A DNA stretch of 64,000 nucleotides, taken from NCBI GenBank assembly GCA_947627205.1, contig CANQVE010000001.1, forward strand, positions 124,001 through 188,000, given 5' to 3'. The notes beneath the pieces are model-generated. The model worked only from the letters and a program-made list of their open reading frames with translations, ran no database searches and was not told the DNA's origin. This document shows, in pieces, positions 20,404 to 29,704 of the stretch. Both the position numbers and the translations under genes were made by a program. Within the stretch, counting starts at the first letter, position 1, and every line of letters starts with the position of its first letter. The stretch is from an uncultured Clostridia bacterium (GTDB lineage Bacteria; Bacillota; Clostridia; Oscillospirales; Ruminococcaceae).

Positions 20404-20650
20404 GCCCACTGCCCTATTAGATGTTAGAGGTAAGAAATAAGAGGTAAGAATTTCGGGGAGCTTTCGGAAGATAAGGTATTTGTTTTTCAGAGAAAGAGGC
20501 TAGAGTTGAAGTCAAAACAAGTTTCCCTTTTCAAACCTTGCCTTAGTTAAAATTCTAGCCTCTAGCTTCTTTCTCTGAAAACCAAATAACTTTATCTCCA
20601 AAACAACTTTTTAATTCTTACCTCTTACTTCTTACCTCTTACCTCTAACC
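20404..20650. repeat. ~245-bp imperfect palindromic heptad-bounded repeat element
   Basis: Left arm TTAGAGGTAAGAAATAAGAGGTAAGAATTTCGGGGAGCTTTC...; right arm is its imperfect reverse complement; shares core with 60960-61190. Confidence 0.85.
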
Positions 20651-20657
20651 GGTTAAG

Positions 20658-20705
20658 CGTGTAGGGAGGTCACCGCCGCATTTTAGCGGTGACCTACCGT
20701 ACACG
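20658..20705. other. Strong stem-loop
   Basis: CGTGTA..AGGTCACCGC...GCGGTGACCT..TACACG. Confidence 0.7.
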
Positions 20706-20756
20706 CGTAACGGAGTGAAGTGAAACGAACTATATATAAGGGGTTGCAACAATTTG

Positions 20757-20913
20757 AAGCAACGTGTTTTCACGTCGTTTCAACTTTTTGAAACCACGTT
20801 AAATTAACGTCATTTCAAAACTTTGAAATTTTGAAAACGTGAAAATTTCACGTCGTTGCAAAACTTGGAATTTTGGAAAACGTGAAAAATAAACGTCGTT
20901 TCCAAACTTGAAA
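20757..20913. repeat. Four tandem imperfect palindromic units (ACGT-N-ACGT hairpin array)
   Basis: ACGTGTTTTCACGTCGTTTCAAC / ACGTTAAATTAACGTCATTTCAAAAC / ACGTGAAAATTTCACGTCGTTGCAAAAC / ACGTGAAAAATAAACGTCGTTTCCAAAC. Confidence 0.85.
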
Positions 20914-20920
20914 TGAGTCT

Positions 20921-21763
20921 TTATATACAGGCTTCGGCGTGCCTTGTGACATGACAGCCCATATTTACCGCGACGGGAAGTCCCGCAATATGCGTCGGAG
21001 CTTTTTCTATGTTTACATAAAGCGCGGTCATTCTGCCTCCAAAGCCCTGTGCGCCTATTCCGAGCTTGTTTATTTCTTCAAGCATTTTCTGTTCCATTTC
21101 TGCGTAAAGAGGTTCGGTGTTTCTCTGTGAAAGATCCCTGCAAAGCGCTTTTTTTGCAAGCAATGCACAGCCCTCAAAATCGCTCCCTATACCCACTCCC
21201 ACTACAACGGGCGGGCAGGGATTGCTCCCCGCAACGGAAACCGTTTCGACCACAAAGTTTATTATGTCCTCTTTTGAAGCGGACGGAGTGAACATTTTGA
21301 GCCTGCTCATATTCTCGCTTCCAAATCCCTTTGGAGCAACGGTCAGCTTTATCTTGTCGCCCTTTACTATCCTTGTATGTATGAGCGCGGGGGTGTTGTT
21401 GTTCGTGTTTTCTCTTATCAAGGGATCTTTTACTATGGAAAGCCTTAATTTTCCCTCGACATAGCCCTTTGCCACGCCCAAGTTTATTGCTTCTTCAAAA
21501 CCGCCGTTTATGATATGCACGTCCTGTCCGACTTCGGCGAAAACGACTGCCATTCCCGTGTCCTGGCATATAGGCACGGAAAGCTCTTTGGCGCAGTCTA
21601 TGTTGTCAACTATATCGCCGAGAACGCTTTTGCAAAGCTCGCTCTCCTCTTTTTCGGCGGCGCTTTCTATGCACTCGCGCATACCGCACGGAAGCTGTAG
21701 ATTTGCTTTTACGCAAAGCTCGGCAATTTTTTCTGTAATAAGTATAGCGTCAATTTCCCGCAT
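20921..21763 (-). CDS. Fumarate hydratase, alpha subunit (class I, TtdA/FumA N-terminal family)
   Basis: PICQDTGMAVVFAEVGQDVHI, NNTPALIHT, MTALYVNIEKAPTHIAGLPVAVNMGCH. Confidence 0.93.
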   Translation of the reverse strand: MREIDAILITEKIAELCVKANLQLPCGMRECIESAAEKEESELCKSVLGDIVDNIDCAKELSVPICQDTGMAVVFAEVGQDVHIINGGFEEAINLGVAKGYVEGKLRLSIVKDPLIRENTNNNTPALIHTRIVKGDKIKLTVAPKGFGSENMSRLKMFTPSASKEDIINFVVETVSVAGSNPCPPVVVGVGIGSDFEGCALLAKKALCRDLSQRNTEPLYAEMEQKMLEEINKLGIGAQGFGGRMTALYVNIEKAPTHIAGLPVAVNMGCHVTRHAEACI

Positions 21764-21775
21764 AATTTTCTCCTC

Positions 21776-21905
21776 CAGACTGTATATAAAGCCCCATCTA
21801 CGTCGTATGGTTATCCGCCAAAGGCGGATAACACGGTCACTGCAACAGCCACAAAGGCTAGTTGCAGTAACGCTTCCTAGTATCTGGGGCTTTCTCTACA
21901 GTCTG
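21776..21905. repeat. ~130-bp palindromic intergenic repeat element, copy 2
   Basis: CAGACTGTATATAAAGCCCCATCTAC...GTATCTGGGGCTTTCTCTACAGTCTG; hairpins TTATCCGCC-AAA-GGCGGATAA and 21840-21867. Confidence 0.9.
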
Positions 21906-21938
21906 AAGTTGGACTTATTATACAGTTTATATTATTTT

Positions 21939-23120
21939 TTACAGCTTATTCACTGCTGTCTTTCCGTTTACGCAAACAAAAACGGGCGTTTCGTAAATAT
22001 CGAGCGGCTCCCCTGAAAACAGCGAAAAGTCCGCGTCCTTTCCGACTTCTATAGAGCCTAGTCTGTCGTCAATTCCTAAAATTTTCGCCGCGTTTATTGT
22101 CACTGCTTTAAGCGCTGTCTTTCTGTCAAGCCCGCCTCTTACCGCAAGCGCCGCCGTAAGCGGAAGATACTGTATAGGCGTTTCGGGGTGGTCGGTGCAA
22201 ACGGCAAACTCTATCCCGAATTTATCCATTACGGCGGGGGTGGTTATGCTGTGATTTTTAAGCTCGGGCTTTCCCCTGTCGCCGAAAACAGGACCTAAGA
22301 CCACTTTCGGCATATCCTCCGCAAGCTCCTCGGCAATTATCCCGCCGTCCGTACAGTGTATAAGCACATAATCGAGCTTGAACTCTTTTGCTATCCTCAC
22401 AGCCGTGAAAATGTCGTCGGCTCTGTGACAATGAAAATGCGCCTGAAGCTGTTTTTCCTCATTAAACAGCGGAATAAGCGCCTCGCATTTTGCATCGAAA
22501 TCGGGCTTTGAAACTTCGTCATCCGTGCCCTTTGTGCGGCGGTATTCGTCGAGGTCTTCTTTATAGCGGAGCGCTTTTGAGAGCTGTTCGCGGATTATCG
22601 CGGCGGTCGCCATTCGGGTGACGGGCGTTTCGTCGCGGTCGTTATAAGTGTTCTTGGGATTTTCGCCTAGGGCGAATTTTATCGCCGCGGGGCTTTTTAC
22701 TATGAGCTTGTCCACGCGTTTAGAGCCGAAAGTTTTTATAACGGCAAGGCTTCCGCCTATGGGATTTGCGCTTCCTACTCCCGTACATACCGAAGTGACG
22801 CCCGCAGAAACGGCGTCCTCAAAGCACCTGTCCGCGGCGTTTATGCTGTCTATTGCGCGGAGGTGGGGCGTAGATGGATCGGTGTCCTCGTTTCCGTCGT
22901 CGCCCTCAAAGCACAGCGCGTCATCCCACATTCCGAGATGACAGTGCGCGTCGATAAATCCGGGGTAGAGAGTTTTCCCCGCGCCGTCAATTTCTTCTTC
23001 GGAGGAGCTTACATAGCTGTCCATACTGCCTATTTCGGTTATTGCCTCGTTATAGCGCACAAAGCCGTTTTCAATGTCACTGCCCGCCATTGTTATTATC
23101 TTTACGTTTTTAATTACCAT
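21939..23120 (-). CDS. Amidohydrolase (imidazolonepropionase-like)
   Basis: LYPGFIDAHCHLGMWDDA, HFHCHRADDIFTAVRI, VCTDHPETP. Confidence 0.88.
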   Translation of the reverse strand: MVIKNVKIITMAGSDIENGFVRYNEAITEIGSMDSYVSSSEEEIDGAGKTLYPGFIDAHCHLGMWDDALCFEGDDGNEDTDPSTPHLRAIDSINAADRCFEDAVSAGVTSVCTGVGSANPIGGSLAVIKTFGSKRVDKLIVKSPAAIKFALGENPKNTYNDRDETPVTRMATAAIIREQLSKALRYKEDLDEYRRTKGTDDEVSKPDFDAKCEALIPLFNEEKQLQAHFHCHRADDIFTAVRIAKEFKLDYVLIHCTDGGIIAEELAEDMPKVVLGPVFGDRGKPELKNHSITTPAVMDKFGIEFAVCTDHPETPIQYLPLTAALAVRGGLDRKTALKAVTINAAKILGIDDRLGSIEVGKDADFSLFSGEPLDIYETPVFVCVNGKTAVNKL

Positions 23121-23134
23121 TTCAAATCCTTAGT

Positions 23135-23644
23135 TCAAATGTTATTTTCGGATATCCGAGATAGTTTTTCTATTTCATCAACTATCGTTGTATCGCGGGT
23201 GTTTCCGTTTACCATATATGTACTGTTTCGGCGGTATATCGGAGCGCGCTTGTTATACAGCTCTTCAAGCTGTTCGGGAGTGTTTTTCACAACAAGCGGG
23301 CGGTTTTTGTCGCCCTTTATCCTCGCATAACACGTTTCAAACGAGGTGTTTATATAAACGGATATCCCGCTCTCCCTCGCAAAACGCGCCGTTTCGTCGT
23401 TTAAAAGCGCGCCGCCGCCTGTAGCTACGACATTTCCGCCCGAAAGCTCTTTTATATATTTTGCCTCAAGGCTTCTGAAATACGGCTCGCCGAACTTTTC
23501 AAATATTTCGGGAATGGACATTTTCTCCGCGTCCACTATATACTTGTCCAAATCTATCAGCTTCATTTTAAGCCTTGCGGACAGCATTCTCCCTATATGG
23601 CTCTTTCCGCAGCCCATAAACCCGCACAGATAAATACTTTTCAT
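23135..23644 (-). CDS. aroK: Shikimate kinase
   Basis: LCGFMGCGKSHIGRMLS, GEPYFRSLEAK, VVATGGGA. Confidence 0.92.
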   Translation of the reverse strand: MKSIYLCGFMGCGKSHIGRMLSARLKMKLIDLDKYIVDAEKMSIPEIFEKFGEPYFRSLEAKYIKELSGGNVVATGGGALLNDETARFARESGISVYINTSFETCYARIKGDKNRPLVVKNTPEQLEELYNKRAPIYRRNSTYMVNGNTRDTTIVDEIEKLSRISENNI

Positions 23645-24471
23645 ACTGCGTTCTCCATATCGGACACGAGCTTGTCTATATCGCTCTTTTCAAACTTCGC
23701 GCCGTACCATATTTCATGCGCGGCGACAGCCTGCAAAACGAGCATTGCCATTCCGCCCATTGCATTTATGCCATGCTCGCGGGCGGTTTTGAGGAGCTTT
23801 GTTTCCTTGGGATTGTAGATAACGTCAAAAACGTTCTTAAACTTCTTTACGACTTCTTCGGTACAAGGCATATTGTCAACTTTCGGGAACATTCCTGCGG
23901 GCGTTGCGTTGATCAGCAGATCGCCCCCGTCAGTATCTTCAAGCACAAACCCCGAAAACGTCCTGACATTAACCTTTGCCGTTATGCCCTGTTCTTCAAT
24001 TTCCTCAACAACCTTTTTCGCCAACGGCAGATCGCTTTCCAGCGCGCAGATAGTAAGTTCCGCACCGCAGTGCGCCGCTTCTATGCATATCATTCTCCCT
24101 ACGCCCCCGCACCCTATGACGGTGACTTTAGAGTTAAGACTTGCGCCCATGGCTTCAATTGACTTTGTAAAGCCTATGGCATCGGTGTTATAGCCAGACT
24201 TGTCGCTGTTTCTTATACAGTTTACCGAGCGGTAGCGCTGTGCGCCGTCGGAAAGCTCCTTGCAATAATCAATTATCGCAATTTTATGAGGAATGGTGAT
24301 ATTAAATCCCTCGTATTCTTCGAGAGTATTAAACTTCTCGGAAAGCTCCTCGGGGGCTATGTCGTTTAAAGTGTATTCGGCTTCAATTCCCGAAAGCTCA
24401 AACAGCCTTTTGTGTATCTGCGGAGAGAATGAATGCCCGAGAGGGTGACCTATTAAACAAAATTTTTTCAT
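23641..24471 (-). CDS. aroE: Shikimate dehydrogenase
   Basis: IGHPLGHSFSPQIHKRLF, GFNITIPHKIAI, NATPAGMFP. Confidence 0.94.
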   Translation of the reverse strand: MKKFCLIGHPLGHSFSPQIHKRLFELSGIEAEYTLNDIAPEELSEKFNTLEEYEGFNITIPHKIAIIDYCKELSDGAQRYRSVNCIRNSDKSGYNTDAIGFTKSIEAMGASLNSKVTVIGCGGVGRMICIEAAHCGAELTICALESDLPLAKKVVEEIEEQGITAKVNVRTFSGFVLEDTDGGDLLINATPAGMFPKVDNMPCTEEVVKKFKNVFDVIYNPKETKLLKTAREHGINAMGGMAMLVLQAVAAHEIWYGAKFEKSDIDKLVSDMENAV

Positions 24472-24477
24472 AATTCC

Positions 24478-25401
24478 TTATCCTTTCAAAACTGCGAGAG
24501 CCTTTTCCAATGTTTCATTGTTTTCAACATTCACGCTTATAACATCTTTAAGCGTTTTCTTTACAAGGCCTGTCAGAACCTTGTTCGGACCGAGTTCAAC
24601 AAACGCTTCAATCCCGTCAGCCTGCATGGCGTTGAGTTCATCTACAAACCTCACGGGAGAGCATATATGCTTTGCGAGATAACCGGGCATATCCGAAAAA
24701 TCGTCAAGTTTTTTGCCGTAAAGATTTGAATAGAATGCACAGCTAGGATCGCTGAATGTTGTACAGATTAGTTTCTCCCTGAACTCGTCAGCTGCAGGCT
24801 GCATAAGTTTTGTGTGGAATGCCGCGGAAACCGCAAGTTTTACGCAGCGTTTTTTCATCTCGCCGAATTTCGCGATAGCCTCGTCAATTGCCGCTGCTTC
24901 TCCCGCAATAACCGTCTGCACGGGGGAATTATAATTTGCGGGCGCTGCGAAACCGCTTACGCTTGACAAAACCTGCTCGATTTCTTCGTCAGACGCACCG
25001 ATGACCGCCGCCATTGCGCCCTTTGAATTTTCGGCGGCTTTCGCCATTGCCTCGCTTCTCCATTTTATCGCCATAAACGCATCTTCTAACGGAAGCACGC
25101 CCGCCGCGACCATTGCCGCGTATTCTCCCAGAGAATGACCGGCAACCGCATCGCAGGCGATCCCGTTTTCTCTCACAGCATGCAGTGCAAGAAGCGACAC
25201 GGTAAAAATAGCGGGCTGTGAAAGGCGCGTCTGAGCAAGCTCCTCGGCAGTAGACTCTTTGAGCTTTTTCATAAGGTTGAAGCCCATAATGTCCGAACCG
25301 CATTGCAATATCTGCGCCGAGCTCTGGTATTTCTGCGCGAGCTCTACGCCCATCTGAGGATACTGCGAACCTTGTCCCGAAAATAAAAATGCCGTTTTCA
25401 T
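24478..25401 (-). CDS. fabD: Malonyl CoA-ACP transacylase
   Basis: FLFSGQGSQYPQMG, AVAGHSLGEYAAMVAAG. Confidence 0.95.
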   Translation of the reverse strand: MKTAFLFSGQGSQYPQMGVELAQKYQSSAQILQCGSDIMGFNLMKKLKESTAEELAQTRLSQPAIFTVSLLALHAVRENGIACDAVAGHSLGEYAAMVAAGVLPLEDAFMAIKWRSEAMAKAAENSKGAMAAVIGASDEEIEQVLSSVSGFAAPANYNSPVQTVIAGEAAAIDEAIAKFGEMKKRCVKLAVSAAFHTKLMQPAADEFREKLICTTFSDPSCAFYSNLYGKKLDDFSDMPGYLAKHICSPVRFVDELNAMQADGIEAFVELGPNKVLTGLVKKTLKDVISVNVENNETLEKALAVLKG

Positions 25402-25547
25402 AGATAAACCTCCAAAGTTTTTTCCTGCCTGAATTCTGCTTCCGACAGTGTAATGATAATATTAAACATAAAAGGCGAAGAATGAGAAATATCATCTGCA
25501 AAAAGATGAAATTTCCTTTTCTAGCGTCTCTAATTTACAACATATAC

Positions 25548-25576
25548 TTGACAAATCTACCAAAATGAGTTATAAT
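25548..25576 (+). promoter_or_regulatory. Sigma-A promoter upstream of fabH
   Basis: TTGACA-17-TATAAT. Confidence 0.8.
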
Positions 25577-25677
25577 AAATTTATATTGAATTTTTTTGTG
25601 TAGGCTTTTTAAAACAACGCCATACAAACCATAATGATATTATACATTATTTTGCAAATAAAATCAAGGAGTTTTTT

Positions 25678-26676
25678 ATGAGCGGATTGCAGTTTTTGGG
25701 AACAGGCAGTTATGTCCCCGATTTTGTCGCTGATAACGACAGATTTTCTCAGATCCTCGATACCTCGGACGAATGGATATATCCCCGCACGGGAATAAAA
25801 AAGCGCCAGCTTGCGGTGGACAAGCCCAACTACTATATGGGTACGGAGGCGGCAAAGGACGCGCTGAAGTCTGCGGGAATAACGGCGGACAAAATTGACC
25901 TCATCATAGTTTCGACCTGTACTCCCGACTTCTTCTACCCCGCTATGTCCTGCCTTATACAAAAGCGCATAGGCGCGGTTAATGCCTCCTGCTTTGACGT
26001 GAACAGCGCCTGCACGGGCTTTATAACCGCAATGGACATTGCTCACAAATTTCTTGAAACGGACAAGTATAAAACAATACTTATCGTATCGAGCGAAAAG
26101 CTCTCCTCACAGCAGGACTACACCGACCGTGCAAACTGTATTCTTTTCGGCGACGCGGCGGGAGCGGTCGTTGTTGCGAAAAGCGACGGACAGTTCAGCT
26201 CTTTTCTCGGAGCGGAGGGCGACGAGTTTGACGCGCTCTACTGCAAGGTGAACTATCAGAGCAACTGCCCGTGGTTTAAGGACGAGGACGAGTTTTATGA
26301 AAACCGCTTCGATACCTTTGCAAAGAAGAATTACCTCTATCAGGACGGCAGAGCGGTATATAAATTTGCCGTAAACGCAATGGCTGACGCGGTAAATCAC
26401 GTTTCGGAGCAGATAGGTATAGCGCCCTCGGAGCTTGATCTTGTGATACCGCACCAGGCTAACCTGAGAATAATCGCAAAGGCTACGGAGCTTTTGGGTA
26501 TCCCCGAAGAAAAAGTATATACAAATATAGAATACATGGGAAATGTTTCGAGCGCGTGTATTCCCGTAGGAATAGACGAGCTTTATAAGAGCGGCAGGCT
26601 GAAACGCGGAATGAAGCTCTGTCTGGTCGGATTTGGAGCGGGGCTTACATACGGCTCGATAATCATGGAGACTTAA
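25678..26676 (+). CDS. fabH: 3-oxoacyl-ACP synthase III
   Basis: GTGSYVPDFVADND, NSACTGFITAM, GNVSSACIPV. Confidence 0.95.
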   Translation: MSGLQFLGTGSYVPDFVADNDRFSQILDTSDEWIYPRTGIKKRQLAVDKPNYYMGTEAAKDALKSAGITADKIDLIIVSTCTPDFFYPAMSCLIQKRIGAVNASCFDVNSACTGFITAMDIAHKFLETDKYKTILIVSSEKLSSQQDYTDRANCILFGDAAGAVVVAKSDGQFSSFLGAEGDEFDALYCKVNYQSNCPWFKDEDEFYENRFDTFAKKNYLYQDGRAVYKFAVNAMADAVNHVSEQIGIAPSELDLVIPHQANLRIIAKATELLGIPEEKVYTNIEYMGNVSSACIPVGIDELYKSGRLKRGMKLCLVGFGAGLTYGSIIMET

Positions 26677-26713
26677 TAGAAAACATAGACTTTAGTTGAC
26701 GAAAGGACATTAT

Positions 26714-27445
26714 ATGAGTAAAACAGCTATCATCACAGGTTCGGGAAGAGGTATCGGAGCAGCTATTGCAAAGCGCTTAGCAAAAGACGGATTTAATATC
26801 GTAATAAACGAGCTTTCCGAAGAAGCAGGACAGCAGACCGCAGAGGAATGCCGTGCGCTCGGAGTAAAGGCGGAAGTTTACGCGGCGGACGTTTCCGACT
26901 ATGCACAGTGTGAGGAAATGGTAAAGAAAGCAAAAGAGGAATTCGGAACGCTCGACGTTCTCGTAAACAATGCGGGAATTACCCGCGACGGGCTTCTTCT
27001 GAGAATGAGCGAGGAAAACTATGACGCGGTCATTCGCATAAATCAGAAATCCGTGTTCAATATGACAAAGCTCGTCGGAGCGATAATGCTTAGGCAAAAA
27101 AGCGGAAGTATCGTAAACCTGGCTTCCGTTGCGGGACTTTACGGAAACGCGGGACAGATGAACTATTCCGCTTCAAAAGGCGCAGTCATAGCGATGACAA
27201 AGACCGCGGCAAAGGAGCTTGGTTCCCGCGGGATACGCGTTAATGCGGTAGCGCCGGGATTTATCCAGACGCCCATGACAGACAAGCTCACGGACGAGCA
27301 GAAAAACGCCATTCTCGGACAGATCGCCATGAAACGCTATGGACAGCCCGAGGAAATAGCAAACGTTGTCGCGTTTTTGTGCGGAGAAGATTCTTCGTAT
27401 GTTACGGGGCAAATTATAGAAATCAGCGGCGGGTTAAGCATGTGA
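26714..27445 (+). CDS. fabG: 3-oxoacyl-ACP reductase
   Basis: SDR TGSGRGIGAAIA, NNAGITRD, YSASKGAV; ATG at 26714. Confidence 0.95.
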   Translation: MSKTAIITGSGRGIGAAIAKRLAKDGFNIVINELSEEAGQQTAEECRALGVKAEVYAADVSDYAQCEEMVKKAKEEFGTLDVLVNNAGITRDGLLLRMSEENYDAVIRINQKSVFNMTKLVGAIMLRQKSGSIVNLASVAGLYGNAGQMNYSASKGAVIAMTKTAAKELGSRGIRVNAVAPGFIQTPMTDKLTDEQKNAILGQIAMKRYGQPEEIANVVAFLCGEDSSYVTGQIIEISGGLSM

Positions 27446-27488
27446 TAGAAGTTTATTATCGTTTTATAGGAATGGTCACGGAGGTTTT

Positions 27489-28733
27489 ATGAGTAGTGAA
27501 AGAAGAGTAGTGATAACGGGACTTGGGTGTGTTACGCCCTGCGGAAATTCTCCGCAGGAGCTGTGGGACAGCCTGCTTATGGGAAAGCACGGATTTACAC
27601 TTGAGCCGTGGTTCCCCGAGGAAAACACCGAGGAAAAGAACGTTGTCGCAAGAGTAAAGAACTTTGATCCGTCCGCGGTTTTCGACAAGAAAGAGCTTCG
27701 CAGAAGCGACGTTATAACTCAATATGCCGTATACTGCGCGGAAATGGCGCTAAAAGACGCAAAAACAGATCTGAAAGACATAGATCCGTTTCGCGTCGGC
27801 TGTATAATAGGAAGCGGTATCGGCGGTATCTGCACGACAGAGGACGAAATGAACGCCTATCGCTCTAAAGGAAGCGGAAGAGTTTCGGTCTTTACAATTA
27901 CAAAGATGATAGGAAATATGGCGGCGGCGACAGTCGCGATAAGACACGGCTTTAAAGGATCGAATTTCTGCGTTACGACGGCGTGCGCTTCGGGTACGCA
28001 GTCGATAGGAGAAGCGTTCAGAGCGATAAAGCACGGCTATCTTGACGCGGCTATAACGGGCGGAACGGAACATTCGGACATAGGCTTCTGCTATGCGTCA
28101 TTCAACAATATGAAAGCTATCACCCGTTCAACTGACGTTGACAGAGCGTCGATACCCTTTGACGCGGAAAGAAGCGGATTTGTCCTCGGCGACGGCTGCG
28201 GGATACTTGTTCTTGAAGAATATGAACATGCAAAAGCAAGAGGCGCGGAAATATACGCGGAGATATGCGGATACGGCTCGACCTGCGACGCATATCATGA
28301 AACAAGCCCCGATCCCGACGGCTTGGGCGGAGCAAAGGCCATGGAGCTTGCGGTAGAAGAAGCAGGCATTCCGTTTGAGCAGGTGAATTATATAAACGCC
28401 CACGGCACTTCGACGCACATGAATGACCTTACGGAAACAAAGGCTATAAAGCTCGCTTTCGGAGAACACGCGGGAAATATCGCGGTAAATTCCACGAAAT
28501 CGATGACAGGTCATCTTCTCGGCGCGGCAGGCGGCGTTGAAGCGATAGTTACGGCGCTTTCCGTTAAATACGGGAAGATACACAGAACGCTGGGATATAA
28601 AGTTCCCGATCCCGAATGCGACCTTGACTATGTTACAGAGGGCGCGCGCGAACTGAAAATAACCGCGGCGCTCAGCAATTCTCTCGGTTTTGGCGGACAT
28701 AACGGCTGTATCTGCCTTGTTCCTGCCGAATAA
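27489..28733 (+). CDS. fabF: 3-oxoacyl-ACP synthase II
   Basis: VVITGLGCVTPCGN, CVTTACASGTQSIGEA, NAHGTSTHMND. Confidence 0.96.
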   Translation: MSSERRVVITGLGCVTPCGNSPQELWDSLLMGKHGFTLEPWFPEENTEEKNVVARVKNFDPSAVFDKKELRRSDVITQYAVYCAEMALKDAKTDLKDIDPFRVGCIIGSGIGGICTTEDEMNAYRSKGSGRVSVFTITKMIGNMAAATVAIRHGFKGSNFCVTTACASGTQSIGEAFRAIKHGYLDAAITGGTEHSDIGFCYASFNNMKAITRSTDVDRASIPFDAERSGFVLGDGCGILVLEEYEHAKARGAEIYAEICGYGSTCDAYHETSPDPDGLGGAKAMELAVEEAGIPFEQVNYINAHGTSTHMNDLTETKAIKLAFGEHAGNIAVNSTKSMTGHLLGAAGGVEAIVTALSVKYGKIHRTLGYKVPDPECDLDYVTEGARELKITAALSNSLGFGGHNGCICLVPAE

Positions 28734-28752
28734 ATTAAAAAGGAGAACGAAG

Positions 28753-29232
28753 ATGAATTTAAAAGACAAAGAAAAAGAGCCGACCGTAATAGAAGACACC
28801 GTAGAATGTATAGAGGCTCTCGCAAAGATAGTAAAGGAAAACGACCTTTCTAAGATCAAAATAAGCACGGAAGAATTGGATATAGTTATAGAGGGAAAGT
28901 CCCCGATAAAACCTCCGTTTCCCACTATGCCGATCATGGCACAGCCCTCACAGCCTGTTCAGAGTGCGCCTAAAGCCGAACCGCAGGAAACTGTTTCGGG
29001 TAAATTCATAAAGTCGAAGATAATCGGGACTTTCTATACCTCCCCCGCTCCCGAAAAACCGCCGTTTGTAAGAGTAGGCGACACGATAAAAGAGGGCGAC
29101 GTTGTGTGCATAATCGAGAGCATGAAGCTCATGAACGAAGTTCAGAGCGAATTTTCGGGAAGAGTTGCAGAGATATATGTAAACGACGGCGATACGGTTG
29201 AATTTGACCAGAAGATAATGAAGATAGAATAA
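28753..29232 (+). CDS. accB: Acetyl-CoA carboxylase biotin carboxyl carrier protein
   Basis: CIIESMKLMNEV biotinylation motif; ATG at 28753. Confidence 0.95.
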   Translation: MNLKDKEKEPTVIEDTVECIEALAKIVKENDLSKIKISTEELDIVIEGKSPIKPPFPTMPIMAQPSQPVQSAPKAEPQETVSGKFIKSKIIGTFYTSPAPEKPPFVRVGDTIKEGDVVCIIESMKLMNEVQSEFSGRVAEIYVNDGDTVEFDQKIMKIE

Positions 29233-29241
29233 GGTGAAAAT

Positions 29242-29682
29242 ATGACGCTTGATTTGGAACAAATAAAGGAAATAATCCCCCACCGCGATCCGTTTTTGCT
29301 CATTGACGAAGTAACGGAGCTTGAACCGGGCGCTAAGGTGACGGCAAAAAAATATCTGAAGCCCGACGAATATTGGTTTAAGGGGCATTTCCCCGGACAG
29401 CCCGTAACTCCCGGAGTGCTGATGATAGAAATGCTCGCCCAGGCGGGAGCAGTGTGCGCGCTGTCGCTCCCCGAAAACAAGGGGAAAATTGCGTTCTTTG
29501 CGGGGATAGACAAGGCGCGTTTTCGCGGACAGGTACTGCCCGGAGATACTCTTGAACTGTCTGTGGAAATGACCGAAAAGAAAGGTCCGATAGGCTTTGG
29601 AAAAGCCGTCGCAAAGGTAAACGGAAAAAAGGTGGTTACGGCGGAAATTTCCTTTGCCGTTTCAGATCCGAAAACCGAGTAA
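29242..29682 (+). CDS. fabZ: 3-hydroxyacyl-ACP dehydratase FabZ
   Basis: IIPHRDPFLLIDEV, WFKGHFPGQPVTPGVLMIE. Confidence 0.96.
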   Translation: MTLDLEQIKEIIPHRDPFLLIDEVTELEPGAKVTAKKYLKPDEYWFKGHFPGQPVTPGVLMIEMLAQAGAVCALSLPENKGKIAFFAGIDKARFRGQVLPGDTLELSVEMTEKKGPIGFGKAVAKVNGKKVVTAEISFAVSDPKTE

Positions 29683-29704
29683 ATACAATTGGAGCGAGAA
29701 GTAA

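Noticed and set aside
20757-20913. Possible CRISPR array
   Set aside because: Only four degenerate palindromic units, spacing varies, no unique spacers between identical repeats and no cas genes in the window
28128-28937. 269-aa minus-strand ORF
   Set aside because: Antisense to fabF/accB; shadow ORF
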